Origin: Mycolicibacterium llatzerense
GTDB lineage: Bacteria; Actinomycetota; Actinomycetes; Mycobacteriales; Mycobacteriaceae
DNA length: 64,000 bases
Direction of reading: 5' to 3'
NCBI RefSeq assembly: GCF_000878195.1
Contig: NZ_JXST01000029.1
Coordinates: 25,323-89,322 of the forward strand
In this document: piece after piece, positions 50,501 to 59,295 of the stretch
Position numbering within the stretch: position 1 is the stretch's first letter
How the letters are laid out: every line of letters begins with the position of its first letter
Made by a program: the position numbers and the translations under genes
Notes under the pieces: model-generated
Seen by the model: only the letters and a program-made list of their open reading frames with translations
Databases searched by the model: none
What the model was told of the DNA's origin: nothing

Positions 50501-50854
50501 GTGCCCCGAACAGACCAGAACGGCAGACAGCTCAAGGCGCTGCTCGACTACATCTTCGACGGCGACGTCGAAGCGAGGGAGATCTACGGTGCGCTCGGAA
50601 CGTCGAGCAGTACGTACTACCGGCGAATCAAAGAGGCCGACTATCCCAACGCGGAAGAGCTCCGCCTGGTGGCCGATCACTTCCGGTTGAGCTATCCCGA
50701 CCTGCAGGTTCGGTTCGGCTTGATGAGCCACGATGAGGTCATCAACTACATCCAATCGGCACCCCTCGCGGTTGCCACGGCGGCGCCGGCGGTCCCCAAA
50801 CGCGCCACAAAGTTGTCGGAAATGACGCGACGTGCTGATGCGCCGCCGCTATGA
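50501..50854 (+). CDS. Small helix-turn-helix DNA-binding protein
   Basis: A 117-residue protein. Residues 20-70 look like a helix-turn-helix: AREIYGALGTSSSTYYRRIK, then NAEELRLVADHFRLSYPDLQ, as in phage-repressor-like folds. The C-terminal third is alanine-rich and probably flexible. The GTG at 50501 is preceded by a TATCGT box six bases upstream. It precedes a membrane protein gene by 45 bases, so the two may act together. Its targets may be the palindromes in the adjoining divergent region. Confidence 0.7.
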   Translation: MPRTDQNGRQLKALLDYIFDGDVEAREIYGALGTSSSTYYRRIKEADYPNAEELRLVADHFRLSYPDLQVRFGLMSHDEVINYIQSAPLAVATAAPAVPKRATKLSEMTRRADAPPL

Positions 50855-50899
50855 CCAGTAGAATCTGAGCGTTCGCAGGCGCTGGCAAAGGCTCCAACC

Positions 50900-51634
50900 A
50901 TGGCTCTCACATTGCTCATAACCATCACTCTCGCCTGTATGGCGTGGAGTTTGTGGATTCGTCGCGTCACCTGGTCGTGCCGCTGGGAAGTGGCAGCGAC
51001 CCTCAACATCGCGCTACAGGCCGCCGCCGTCGCCCTGATGTCCCCGATGGCCGCCGACACCCTGGGCCGCGCCATCCACTCGGCAACCGGTGTGTGGAAC
51101 CTGCCCGCCTACCTCGGACATGACTGCTACATCGTGGCCGCCTCGGCCATCGTCTACAACGCCATCGGCCGCCTGGCCGACGACGCCGCCATGCAGAAGA
51201 TGTTCACGCAGTACATCGAGCGGCCCGCGACCCTGTGCATCCCGGTGCTGCTCGCGCTCTTCTCGATGAGCGTGGCCGGTCGCGAGTACTCCCCCGACCT
51301 GTTCACCATGCCCACCGACGGCTGGCTGGCCGCGTACTGGCTGGTGCTGTGCGGCACCCTGACCTACCTGCTGGTGTTCGGCGGCCGCGCCCTGCTGGTG
51401 TTGCGCAAGAACCCCGACTCGCGGCGCATCGCCAACATCTATCTGTTCGCCACCGCCAGCGGCATCATGGCCTGCGCCACCCGCATCCTGACGTCGCTGG
51501 TTCCGGAGCTGCAGCCCCTCGAAGACGGCAAGTTCGTCTGGGTCTTCGCCTGCATGTGCGGCGGGGTCTTCGCGCTGGCGTCCGCGCACTCGTGGCTGAT
51601 CAAGACCAAGTGGTTCTCGAAGGCGGCCCACTGA
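50900..51634 (+). CDS. Conserved multi-pass membrane protein of unknown function
   Basis: A 244-residue protein with about seven hydrophobic helices, for example LTLLITITLACMAWSLWI and YWLVLCGTLTYLLVFGGRAL. It has no enzymatic motif I recognise. Its pairing with a small HTH gene recalls actinobacterial regulator-membrane protein pairs. A counterpart may be the membrane protein Rv1517 near fadD25 in M. tuberculosis, but I cannot confirm this. It lies 167 bases upstream of the FadD gene on the same strand. Confidence 0.65.
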   Translation: MALTLLITITLACMAWSLWIRRVTWSCRWEVAATLNIALQAAAVALMSPMAADTLGRAIHSATGVWNLPAYLGHDCYIVAASAIVYNAIGRLADDAAMQKMFTQYIERPATLCIPVLLALFSMSVAGREYSPDLFTMPTDGWLAAYWLVLCGTLTYLLVFGGRALLVLRKNPDSRRIANIYLFATASGIMACATRILTSLVPELQPLEDGKFVWVFACMCGGVFALASAHSWLIKTKWFSKAAH

Positions 51635-51800
51635 GCCTCCAGCGCTGACCGTCGGAGACTCGTCAGCAAAAGGCCCGATCCGTCAAAATCTGCGAGGATG
51701 CCTTACTCTGCTATCCGGCACCCGGTGTCAGTTTGACTGTGTTTCACCACCTTCGACGACACCCGGCCTTCACCCCTGCCCGAACATCCCCGAGGAGGAA

Positions 51801-53540
51801 GTGTCCGTGATCGAGTCGTCTCTGCCGGCCGTCCTGCGCGAGCGCGCCAGCCTGCAACCCAACGACGTGGCTTTCACGTTCATGGACTACGACACCGACC
51901 CCGATGGCGTGGCCAAGACCCTCACCTGGGCTCAGCTGTACCAGCAGAGCGTCGCAGTGGCGCACGAACTGCGCCAGCACGGTGAGATCGGCGACCGCGT
52001 GGTGATCGTCGCCCCGCAGTGCCTCGAATACGTCGTCGGGTTCCTCGGCGCCCTCGAGGCCGGCATGATCGCCGTCCCGCTGACCCAGCCGATCATGGGC
52101 CACCACGACGAGCGCGTCATCTCGGTCATGAAGGATGCGCAGCCCGTCGTCGCCCTGACCACAGCCGCCAGCAAGGACGCCGTCGCGCAATACGCGACGC
52201 CGAACGACGACGGCCGCACCCCAGTCGTCCTCGCCGTCGACGAGCTCGACCTGGAGACCCGCCGTAAGCCGTTCTCCCGCCGCGAGGTTCGCCCGGAGAC
52301 CGCGTACCTGCAGTACACCTCCGGCTCGACCCGCACCGCCGCCGGCGTGATGGTGTCGCACCGCAACGTCTCGGCCAACTACGAGCAGATGATCGCGGTC
52401 TTCTTCTCCGAATGGGGCAAGGTCGCGCCGGCCGGCAGTACCGTCGTGACCTGGCTGCCGCTGTACCACGACATGGGCCTGCTGCTCGGCGTCTGCACCC
52501 CGATCCTCGGCGGCTGGCACACCGTGATGACCAGCCCCATCTCGTTCCTGGTCAAGCCCGCCCGCTGGGTACAACTGATGGGCAGCCACAAGAACGTCAT
52601 CACCGCCGCGCCGAACTTCGCCTTCGACCTGGCGGCCGCCCGGACCACCGACGAGGACATGGCCGGCAAGGACATGAGCAGCGTCCTGACGGTCTTCAGC
52701 GGCGCCGAGCGCGTGCAGCCGACCACCGTCAAGCGCTACATCCAGCGCTTCGCCAAGTTCGGCCTGCCCGGCAAGGCCATCCGGCCCAGCTACGGCCTGG
52801 CCGAGGCCACCCTCTACGTGGCGTCGCGTGAATCCGGTGAGCCGCCGACGGTCGTCGACTTCGACACCGAGAAGCTGGCCGACGGCATCGTCGAGCGCGT
52901 CGAGTCGGGTAGCCCGCTGGTGAGCTACGGCTTCTCGCCGTCGCCGCTGGTTCGCATCGTCGACCCGGAGACCCGCCGCGAGGCCGCCGAGGGGACCGTC
53001 GGCGAGATCTGGACGCACGGCGAGAACGTGTGCGCCGGCTACTGGAACAAGCCCGACGAGACCGAGAAGACCTTCCGCGGAGTGCTCGAGGACGCCCCCG
53101 AAGGCACCCCGTCGGACACCTGGCTGCGTACCGGCGACCTCGGCTTCATCTCCGAAGGCTCGCTATTCATCATCGGCCGCATCAAGGACCTGCTGATCAT
53201 CCGCGGTCGCAACCTCTACCCCGACGACATCGAGGCCACCGTCAGCGCGGTCTCGGGCGGCCGCACCGCCGCCGTCGGCTTCGAAGAGGACGGTGTCGAG
53301 CAGTTCGCCGTCGTCATCGAGATGAAGAAGCGCGGCGACACCGAGGACGAGGTCCGCGAGAACCTGGCTCAGGTCAAGCACGACATCACCTCGGCCATCT
53401 CGCAGGTGCACGGCGTCAACGCCGCCGACCTGGTGCTGGTCGGCCGGGGCTCGATCCCGATCACCACCAGCGGCAAGATCCGCCGGCAGGCCTGCACCGA
53501 GCTGTACCGCAAGGGTGAACTGGCGCGGCTCGACGCCTGA
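51801..53540 (+). CDS. Fatty acyl-AMP ligase (FAAL-type FadD, FadD25/FadD23-like)
   Basis: A 579-residue adenylating enzyme. The AMP-binding P-loop-like motif YTSGSTRTAAGVMVSHRNVS is near residue 172, WLPLYHDMGLLLGVCTPI near residue 215, and the acid motif WLRTGDLGF near residue 440. The IPITTSGKIRRQACTELYR end contains the catalytic lysine region. The opening and the RTAAG block match the FAAL group that activates fatty acids for transfer to polyketide synthases. GAGGAGGAA directly precedes the GTG at 51801; the GTG at 51807 is better spaced. It should load the starter acyl chain onto the neighbouring Pks. Confidence 0.92.
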   Translation: MSVIESSLPAVLRERASLQPNDVAFTFMDYDTDPDGVAKTLTWAQLYQQSVAVAHELRQHGEIGDRVVIVAPQCLEYVVGFLGALEAGMIAVPLTQPIMGHHDERVISVMKDAQPVVALTTAASKDAVAQYATPNDDGRTPVVLAVDELDLETRRKPFSRREVRPETAYLQYTSGSTRTAAGVMVSHRNVSANYEQMIAVFFSEWGKVAPAGSTVVTWLPLYHDMGLLLGVCTPILGGWHTVMTSPISFLVKPARWVQLMGSHKNVITAAPNFAFDLAAARTTDEDMAGKDMSSVLTVFSGAERVQPTTVKRYIQRFAKFGLPGKAIRPSYGLAEATLYVASRESGEPPTVVDFDTEKLADGIVERVESGSPLVSYGFSPSPLVRIVDPETRREAAEGTVGEIWTHGENVCAGYWNKPDETEKTFRGVLEDAPEGTPSDTWLRTGDLGFISEGSLFIIGRIKDLLIIRGRNLYPDDIEATVSAVSGGRTAAVGFEEDGVEQFAVVIEMKKRGDTEDEVRENLAQVKHDITSAISQVHGVNAADLVLVGRGSIPITTSGKIRRQACTELYRKGELARLDA

Positions 53541-53546
53541 CGCCCG

Positions 53547-53595
53547 ATACGGCTGTGGGCCGCAACGTCACCGGCGTTGCGGCCCACAGCCGTAT
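53547..53595. terminator. Long perfect hairpin after fadD
   Basis: Two perfectly complementary 21-base arms (53547-53567 and 53575-53595) flank a seven-base TCACCGG loop, seven bases after the FadD stop. It lies between convergent genes and is a very stable terminator-like hairpin without a T-tract. Confidence 0.75.
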
Positions 53596-53644
53596 CTGGG
53601 GTATCGGTACTGCGGCCTGCGTCCGGAGGTGGACGGTGCCGGCG

Positions 53645-54484
53645 CTATGAGCGAGTCAGCAGAATATCTGTACGCCGCGCCGGTGCGGCATGAAGTTCTT
53701 TGAGCGGGCGATCTTTCCATTTCAGATACCAGGCATTGCTGTAGCCGTTCGCTATTTCGTAAGCGGCGAAGTTTTGCTGAATTCGTTTGAACAGCACGCC
53801 GAAAGCCGCTTGGTCGTCTTCGGGGTTGGCCTCGAAGATGATGCTCATATTCGCGGAGAACGCGTCGATGTGGTCGAGAATGTCATTCAGAATGGTCGTT
53901 TCAGCACCTTCGACGTCCATCTTGATCAGCCGGATACGTGCCAATTCATCGGTCGAGAGAATATCCAGCAACGGAGCTGCCGCAACAGTCGCGCATTTCT
54001 TTCCGTTGCGCGACCGCAACGTGGTGGTGGCACCGATGTTGCGCGGGCCGAAGTCATAGAGGTCGAGTTCGCCGGCATGGTCGGAAACCGCTACGTTCAC
54101 GGGGCGGATACGACCGGCGAGCTCGGGGTTACGGCGGAGATTGCGCAGCATCTTCTGGTAGATGTGGGGCGCTGCCTCGATGGCGACGACGTCGGCCCGG
54201 GTCGCCGCGAGCATGGCGTCGTAGCCGATGTTCGCGCCGATGTCGACGAACAGATCTCCCGGATCGAGAGTGTTCTCGATAATTCGCGAGATGGCGGGTT
54301 CCCACACGCCGTAGTAGATGATGCTCCGCTGAATTGAGTCGACGGGGTCGCAATGGAAGGTGGCGCCGTAATAGCTGGTCGCTTCTCTCGGCTTTCTGAG
54401 GCCGAGCTGGTACCAGTCGAGAATGCCACCCCCGACCCATCCTGGTAGTGGCCGCAATGCGTCAGCGAATTTCCGAGGATCCAT
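53645..54484 (-). CDS. FkbM-family methyltransferase
   Basis: An FkbM-type methyltransferase of about 279 residues. The SAM site is LFVDIGANIGYDAMLAATRA, followed by VVAIEAAPHIYQKMLRNL, and the family hallmark is RLIKMDVEGAETTILNDIL. I chose the ATG at 54484 (MDPRKF); a longer form from a GTG at 54547 is possible, and neither has a good ribosome site. The gene is AT-richer than its neighbours, suggesting transfer. Beside MmpL and glycosyltransferase genes, it probably O-methylates a sugar of the glycolipid. Confidence 0.85.
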   Translation of the reverse strand: MDPRKFADALRPLPGWVGGGILDWYQLGLRKPREATSYYGATFHCDPVDSIQRSIIYYGVWEPAISRIIENTLDPGDLFVDIGANIGYDAMLAATRADVVAIEAAPHIYQKMLRNLRRNPELAGRIRPVNVAVSDHAGELDLYDFGPRNIGATTTLRSRNGKKCATVAAAPLLDILSTDELARIRLIKMDVEGAETTILNDILDHIDAFSANMSIIFEANPEDDQAAFGVLFKRIQQNFAAYEIANGYSNAWYLKWKDRPLKELHAAPARRTDILLTRS

Positions 54485-54636
54485 CAGTGATCGAATATCC
54501 TGTTCGTCTTTAGAGTCGCGGTGCGATCGCGCCAGGCCGTCGCACAAACATCGACGCTAAATTCCCCCCACCGGACGTCAGGAATTCAACCAGATTTATT
54601 GACGAGAAAGATGAATTTCTCGGAATTCGCTCGGCG

Positions 54637-57600
54637 TCAGCCGAAGAAGCCGCGGTGCTGTACCGACCCGGCCGCCTCGAAGGCCGTCGTCATCTGGCAC
54701 GCATCACAGGTCGCCGCGTAGCCGCACTCCGGGCAGGGTTCGACCTCGTCGGACTCCCGGCGGGCCTGCCGCTCGGCCAGCAGTCGTTCGGTGGCGGCCA
54801 GGGCCGCCGCCTCCTCGGCCTCTTCGCGCTTGCGTCGCGGCGACTTGGAGGGCCACCAGTTCGCGTCGCCGAGCAACGCCGCCATCGCCGGCACGGTCAC
54901 CGTGCGGACGATGAAGGTGTCCAGCAGCAGGCCGACACCGATGATGAAGCCGAGCTGCACGGCGCCCAGGATGCTACTGACCGTCATCGCGAGCATCGAC
55001 GCCGCGAAGATCAGACCGGCTGAGGTGATGACGCCGCCGGTCGCGGCGACCGTTTTCACGATCGCCGAGCGCACGCCCCATTTCGCTTCGTCACGTATTC
55101 GGGATATCAGCAGCAGGTTGTAGTCGGCGCCGACCGCCACCAACACCAGGAAGGCGATGCCCGGCACACTCCACGAGATGTCATAGCCCAATATGAATTG
55201 GAAGAACACCACCCCGATGCCCAGCGCAGAGCCGTACGACAGCACCACCGACAGCACCAGGTAGAGCGGTGCCACCACAGACCGCAGCAGCTGCACCAGG
55301 ATCAGGAACACCACGATCAGCGTGACGATCACGATGTACTGGATGTCGCTGTTGTAGTAGTCGCGGATGTCGCGGTTCACCGCGGACAGACCGACCATCG
55401 ACACCTTCGCATCGGACAGCGTCGTGTTGGGCAGCGCCGTCTGGGCCGCCTTGACGATCGCGTTGGTCTGGTCCATGGCTTCGGTGCCGAACGGGTTCAG
55501 CGCCGTCTGCACCAGATAGCGCACCGTGTGGCCGTCCGGGGACACGAACAGCGTCGCGGCCTTCTCGAACTCGTTCCGGCTCAGAATCTCCGGCGGAACG
55601 TAGAAACCGGCCATCTGCGGCGTGTTGGCGTCGCGCCGCATGCCGAGCAGGAACGACGAAGCCTGATTCAGGCCGCCGCCCATCCCCCGGACCTGGTCGA
55701 CCAACAGCTTCACGCCGTCCGCGAGCTGCTTGCTCGAATCGGCCAGCAGGTTGACGCCGTCGATGGCCTGCTGCAGGCGCTTCTCCAGGTCGGCGGTGTC
55801 GTACAGGCGCAGCTGCTTGAGCAGGCTGGTGATGCCCTCGATGTTGGTGCCCATGCCGCGGACCTTGTCGTCCATGCCCGGGTCGCTCTTGTACTGCTGC
55901 AGCATGTGGCCGAGGTTGATGACCTTCTGCACGGTCTCGGGATCGTTGCCGTCGTTGACGTTCTGCAGACCGATCTTCAGGTCGTTGCACGCCGGGTAGT
56001 AGTTGCAGAACGGCGTCGCGTTCAGCGTCTCGAGGGCTTTCCCTGACCACTTGTAGACGTCTCCGACGCGGACCAGCTGCCCACCCACAGCGTCGCCCAG
56101 TGACGTCATCTGCGACACCATCTTGGCCGACTTGTCCAGATCGTCCAGCGTCTTGGAGCCGCCGTACTGCTTCTGCAGCGCCGACATCTGGGTCAACATG
56201 GACCGCACGGGACCGATCGAACCGAGCACCTGCGTGCGGATCTGGTTCAGGGCATCGGCCAGCTGATACTCGCCGTCGACCAGCTTCTGCAGGATGGCGT
56301 CATTGCTGTTGATGAGGTTCGAGGCGTCTTTGAGCTTGCTGCCGACCTCACCGGCCTGATACGTGGCCTTGGCCTGTTCCAGCACATCACCGGTAGGACG
56401 GGTGATACCGCGGACCGCGTCGATGTGCGGCAACTGGGCGACGCGCTGCGCCATCTGTTCCATGTCCGCGAGCGACTTCGGGGCCCGCAGGTCGCGCGGT
56501 GACTGGATGAGGATGAACTGCTGCATGGTCGTACTGACCGGGAAGTGCTTGTTCAGCGCCTCGTAGGCAATGTTGCTGGCCGCATCGGGGTCGAGGTCCT
56601 TGCGGTTGTCGTAGTTGTAGCGAACCATCGTCGCGCAGCCGGCAAGCGCGAGCAGCACCGCGAGGCTGCCGGCGAGGTGGGTCACGGGGCGACGGACGAT
56701 GTTGACGCCCGAACGGCGCCAGAACCGGCCCGTCATGTCCTTGCGCGGCTTGATCCAGCCGCGCCGTCCGACCAGAACGATCAGGGCGGGCAGCATCGTC
56801 ACCGAGGCAAAAAAGCCGACCAGCACCGTCACGGAGAGCGCCGGGCCGATCGTGGCGAACACGCCGAGGGTGGCGAACGACAGCGCCAGGAAGGTGATCG
56901 CGACTGTGCCGGCCGAGCCGGCGATGACTTCGCCGATCGAGGTGAGCGAAGAGACCAGCGCTTGATCGCTGGTGACTCCTTGCCGAATGAACTCCTGATA
57001 TCGGCTGAACAGGAATATGGCGTAGTCGGTCCCCGCGCCCAGCATCATGCCGGTCATCAGCACCAGGGTCTGTGGCCCGACCGCGAGTCCCAACAGGCCG
57101 AGTCCGGCCACGAGCTGCTGCGCCACGATCAGGGAGACGCCGATGGTGACCAGCGGCAACAGCATCGCGATCAGGCTTCGGTACACGATCATCAGGATCG
57201 AGAACACCAGGATGCCGGTGGCCGCTTCGATCATGTGCTGATCGCGGGCACCGATGTCGTTGATGTCCTGGAAGGTGGCCGACGCACCCACGATGTTCAG
57301 CGTCAGATCGCTGCCCTTGACCACCTCTTGGACGGTCTTCTGGGCGTTGCGGTAAGCCAATTGGCCCGGCCCGGTACCCATGCTGCCGACGAGGCTGACG
57401 GGTAGCTGCACCGCTTTCCCGTCCTTGCTGGCCATCACCTGGCGCAGCTCGGGAATGTGGATGAAGTCCTGCGTGGACTTGACGTTGGTCTTGTCGGCGT
57501 TCAGCTTGTCGACGAGTCGGCGATAGACCTCTTCGTCGTCCTTGCTGAAGCCCTTGTCGTTGGTCAGCAGGACAACCGCGATATTGCCGGCGTCGGCTTC

Positions 57601-57834
57601 GCGGAACGCGTTCTTCATCGCGTTGCTGGCGATCAGCGTCGACGCATCGTCGGGCAGGAAGGGCGGTGGGCGCCGGCTGGCAACGTCGACCAACGTCGGT
57701 AGCGCGAGAAACAAGACGACGGCCACACCGATCCAGGCCGCCAAGACCATGACGGGGCGCCGCACCACGAACTTGCCGAGTGCGGCGAAACCCGCATGTG
57801 CCAAAGCACCGCTTGGCCTGGCACGTTTCAGCAT
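54637..57834 (-). CDS. MmpL-family RND transporter (MmpL12/MmpL10-like)
   Basis: A 1065-residue MmpL with two RND halves of six helices each and large periplasmic loops. The first half has GLLGLAVGPQTLVLMTGMML and GAGTDYAIFLFSRYQEFIRQ, the second SVPGIAFLVLVAVGADYNLL, where the GxxxDY elements relay protons. FLALSFATLGVFATIGPALS also fits. The start ATG at 57834 follows a G-rich stretch. The C-terminal tail is cytoplasmic and carries a four-cysteine CPEC-CDAC cluster. MmpL proteins of Pks loci export acylated trehalose lipids, and this one should export the product of this locus. Confidence 0.93.
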   Translation of the reverse strand: MLKRARPSGALAHAGFAALGKFVVRRPVMVLAAWIGVAVVLFLALPTLVDVASRRPPPFLPDDASTLIASNAMKNAFREADAGNIAVVLLTNDKGFSKDDEEVYRRLVDKLNADKTNVKSTQDFIHIPELRQVMASKDGKAVQLPVSLVGSMGTGPGQLAYRNAQKTVQEVVKGSDLTLNIVGASATFQDINDIGARDQHMIEAATGILVFSILMIVYRSLIAMLLPLVTIGVSLIVAQQLVAGLGLLGLAVGPQTLVLMTGMMLGAGTDYAIFLFSRYQEFIRQGVTSDQALVSSLTSIGEVIAGSAGTVAITFLALSFATLGVFATIGPALSVTVLVGFFASVTMLPALIVLVGRRGWIKPRKDMTGRFWRRSGVNIVRRPVTHLAGSLAVLLALAGCATMVRYNYDNRKDLDPDAASNIAYEALNKHFPVSTTMQQFILIQSPRDLRAPKSLADMEQMAQRVAQLPHIDAVRGITRPTGDVLEQAKATYQAGEVGSKLKDASNLINSNDAILQKLVDGEYQLADALNQIRTQVLGSIGPVRSMLTQMSALQKQYGGSKTLDDLDKSAKMVSQMTSLGDAVGGQLVRVGDVYKWSGKALETLNATPFCNYYPACNDLKIGLQNVNDGNDPETVQKVINLGHMLQQYKSDPGMDDKVRGMGTNIEGITSLLKQLRLYDTADLEKRLQQAIDGVNLLADSSKQLADGVKLLVDQVRGMGGGLNQASSFLLGMRRDANTPQMAGFYVPPEILSRNEFEKAATLFVSPDGHTVRYLVQTALNPFGTEAMDQTNAIVKAAQTALPNTTLSDAKVSMVGLSAVNRDIRDYYNSDIQYIVIVTLIVVFLILVQLLRSVVAPLYLVLSVVLSYGSALGIGVVFFQFILGYDISWSVPGIAFLVLVAVGADYNLLLISRIRDEAKWGVRSAIVKTVAATGGVITSAGLIFAASMLAMTVSSILGAVQLGFIIGVGLLLDTFIVRTVTVPAMAALLGDANWWPSKSPRRKREEAEEAAALAATERLLAERQARRESDEVEPCPECGYAATCDACQMTTAFEAAGSVQHRGFFG

Positions 57835-58053
57835 CCCCGACAGGCTACACGCCGCAAACCGATCAGATGCACCGACCGGCACCCCAATATCGACGCCGCC
57901 AGAGAGCCACAATCCTGCCGCCATGCTGTAATCGGGTGTGCCACTGATGAAGTCATCCGCCCTCCGCCACGCCTCCGGGCGCGGAGCGTCCTTGTTGCCA
58001 TTCATGTCCCAGCAATGCGGAGATCAGCGGCAGATCAATATGTGTGGCGTCCT

Positions 58054-59295
58054 GTGAAGTTTGCTATCGCCATCCACGGCACGCGCGGAGACATCGAGCC
58101 CAGCGGGGCCGTGGCCCGCGAATTGCTGCGCCGCGGCCATGAAGTGCGCATGGCCGTGCCGCCGAATCTGGTGTCATTCGTCGCTTCGGCGGGTCTTCCC
58201 GAACCCGCCAGCTACGGCGTGGATTCTCAGCAGCAACTCGATGCGGACATCTTTCGCGACCATTTGAGCGTCAAGAACCCCATCAATGCGGTGCGCGAAC
58301 TGCGGGACTACATGACGCAGGGCTGGCAGGACATGAACGCCACCCTGACCGAGGTCGCCGCGGACGCGGATCTGCTCCTCGCCGGGACCACCTACCAAGA
58401 GGTCGCCGCCAACGTCGCCGAGCATTTCGACATCCCGTTGGCCGCCCTGCACTACTTCCCGTTCCGCCCCAACAGCCAGGTGCTGCCGGTACCGCTGCCG
58501 CTGCCGCTGATCCGCCGCGGCTTCGCCGTCGGCGAGTGGTTCCACTGGCGCATGCTCAAGGAGGCCGAGGACATCCAGCGGCGCAGCCTGGGGCTGCCAC
58601 CGGCCACGGTGCGGGCCGTCCGCCGCATCGAGGACCGCGGTGCGCTGGAAATCCAGGCCTACGACGAGGTGCTGTTCCCCGGGCTGGCGGCCGAATACGG
58701 CGACGCCAAGCCCCTGGTCGGGTCCATGTCGATGGAACTGCAGACCGATACCGACGCCGACGTCATGGACTGGATCACCAACGGAAAGCCGCCCATCTAT
58801 TTCGGCTTCGGCAGCATGCCGGTGGAATCCCCCGCCGACGCCGTGGCGATGATCGACACGGTGTGCGCCGAGCTCGGCGAGCGGGCGCTGATCAGCTCGG
58901 GTGTCTGGGACCTGCCGGACACGGTGCTGGGCGACCACGTGAAGCTGGTCGGTGCCGTCAACCATGCCGCGGTGTTCCCGCTGTGCCGGGCACTGGTCCA
59001 TCACGGCGGTGCCGGCACCACCGCGGCAGGGCTGCGCGCCGGGGTCCCGACCGTGGTGCTGTGGGTCAGCGCCGACCAGCCGGTGTGGGCCGGGCAGATC
59101 AAGAAGCTGAAACTCGGGGCGTCAGGCCGCTTTTCGAAGACCACGCCCGCATCGCTGAAGGCCGCTCTGCGCACCGCGCTGCAGCCGGAGTGTGCGGAGC
59201 GGGTCCGGGCCGCCGCCGCGCGCATGACGAAGCCCGCGGACAGCGTCGCACGCACCGCGGATCTGTTGGAGAAGGCCGCCTCTAGTAGAGGGTGA
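58054..59295 (+). CDS. GT1-family glycosyltransferase (Rv1524/Rv1526c-like)
   Basis: A 413-residue GT-B glycosyltransferase of the UDP-glycosyltransferase (GT1) family. The N-terminal FAIAIHGTRGDIEPSGAVAR block binds the acceptor side. The C-terminal donor site has IYFGFGSMPVESPAD and ALVHHGGAGTTAAGLRAGVP, with DQPVWAGQIKKLKLG. This is the group that includes glycopeptidolipid rhamnosyltransferases. The GTG at 58054 is chosen since it starts the conserved KFAIAIHG. It is divergent from mmpL across about 219 bases and overlaps the acyltransferase gene by 14 bases at its 3' end. Confidence 0.9.
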   Translation: MKFAIAIHGTRGDIEPSGAVARELLRRGHEVRMAVPPNLVSFVASAGLPEPASYGVDSQQQLDADIFRDHLSVKNPINAVRELRDYMTQGWQDMNATLTEVAADADLLLAGTTYQEVAANVAEHFDIPLAALHYFPFRPNSQVLPVPLPLPLIRRGFAVGEWFHWRMLKEAEDIQRRSLGLPPATVRAVRRIEDRGALEIQAYDEVLFPGLAAEYGDAKPLVGSMSMELQTDTDADVMDWITNGKPPIYFGFGSMPVESPADAVAMIDTVCAELGERALISSGVWDLPDTVLGDHVKLVGAVNHAAVFPLCRALVHHGGAGTTAAGLRAGVPTVVLWVSADQPVWAGQIKKLKLGASGRFSKTTPASLKAALRTALQPECAERVRAAAARMTKPADSVARTADLLEKAASSRG

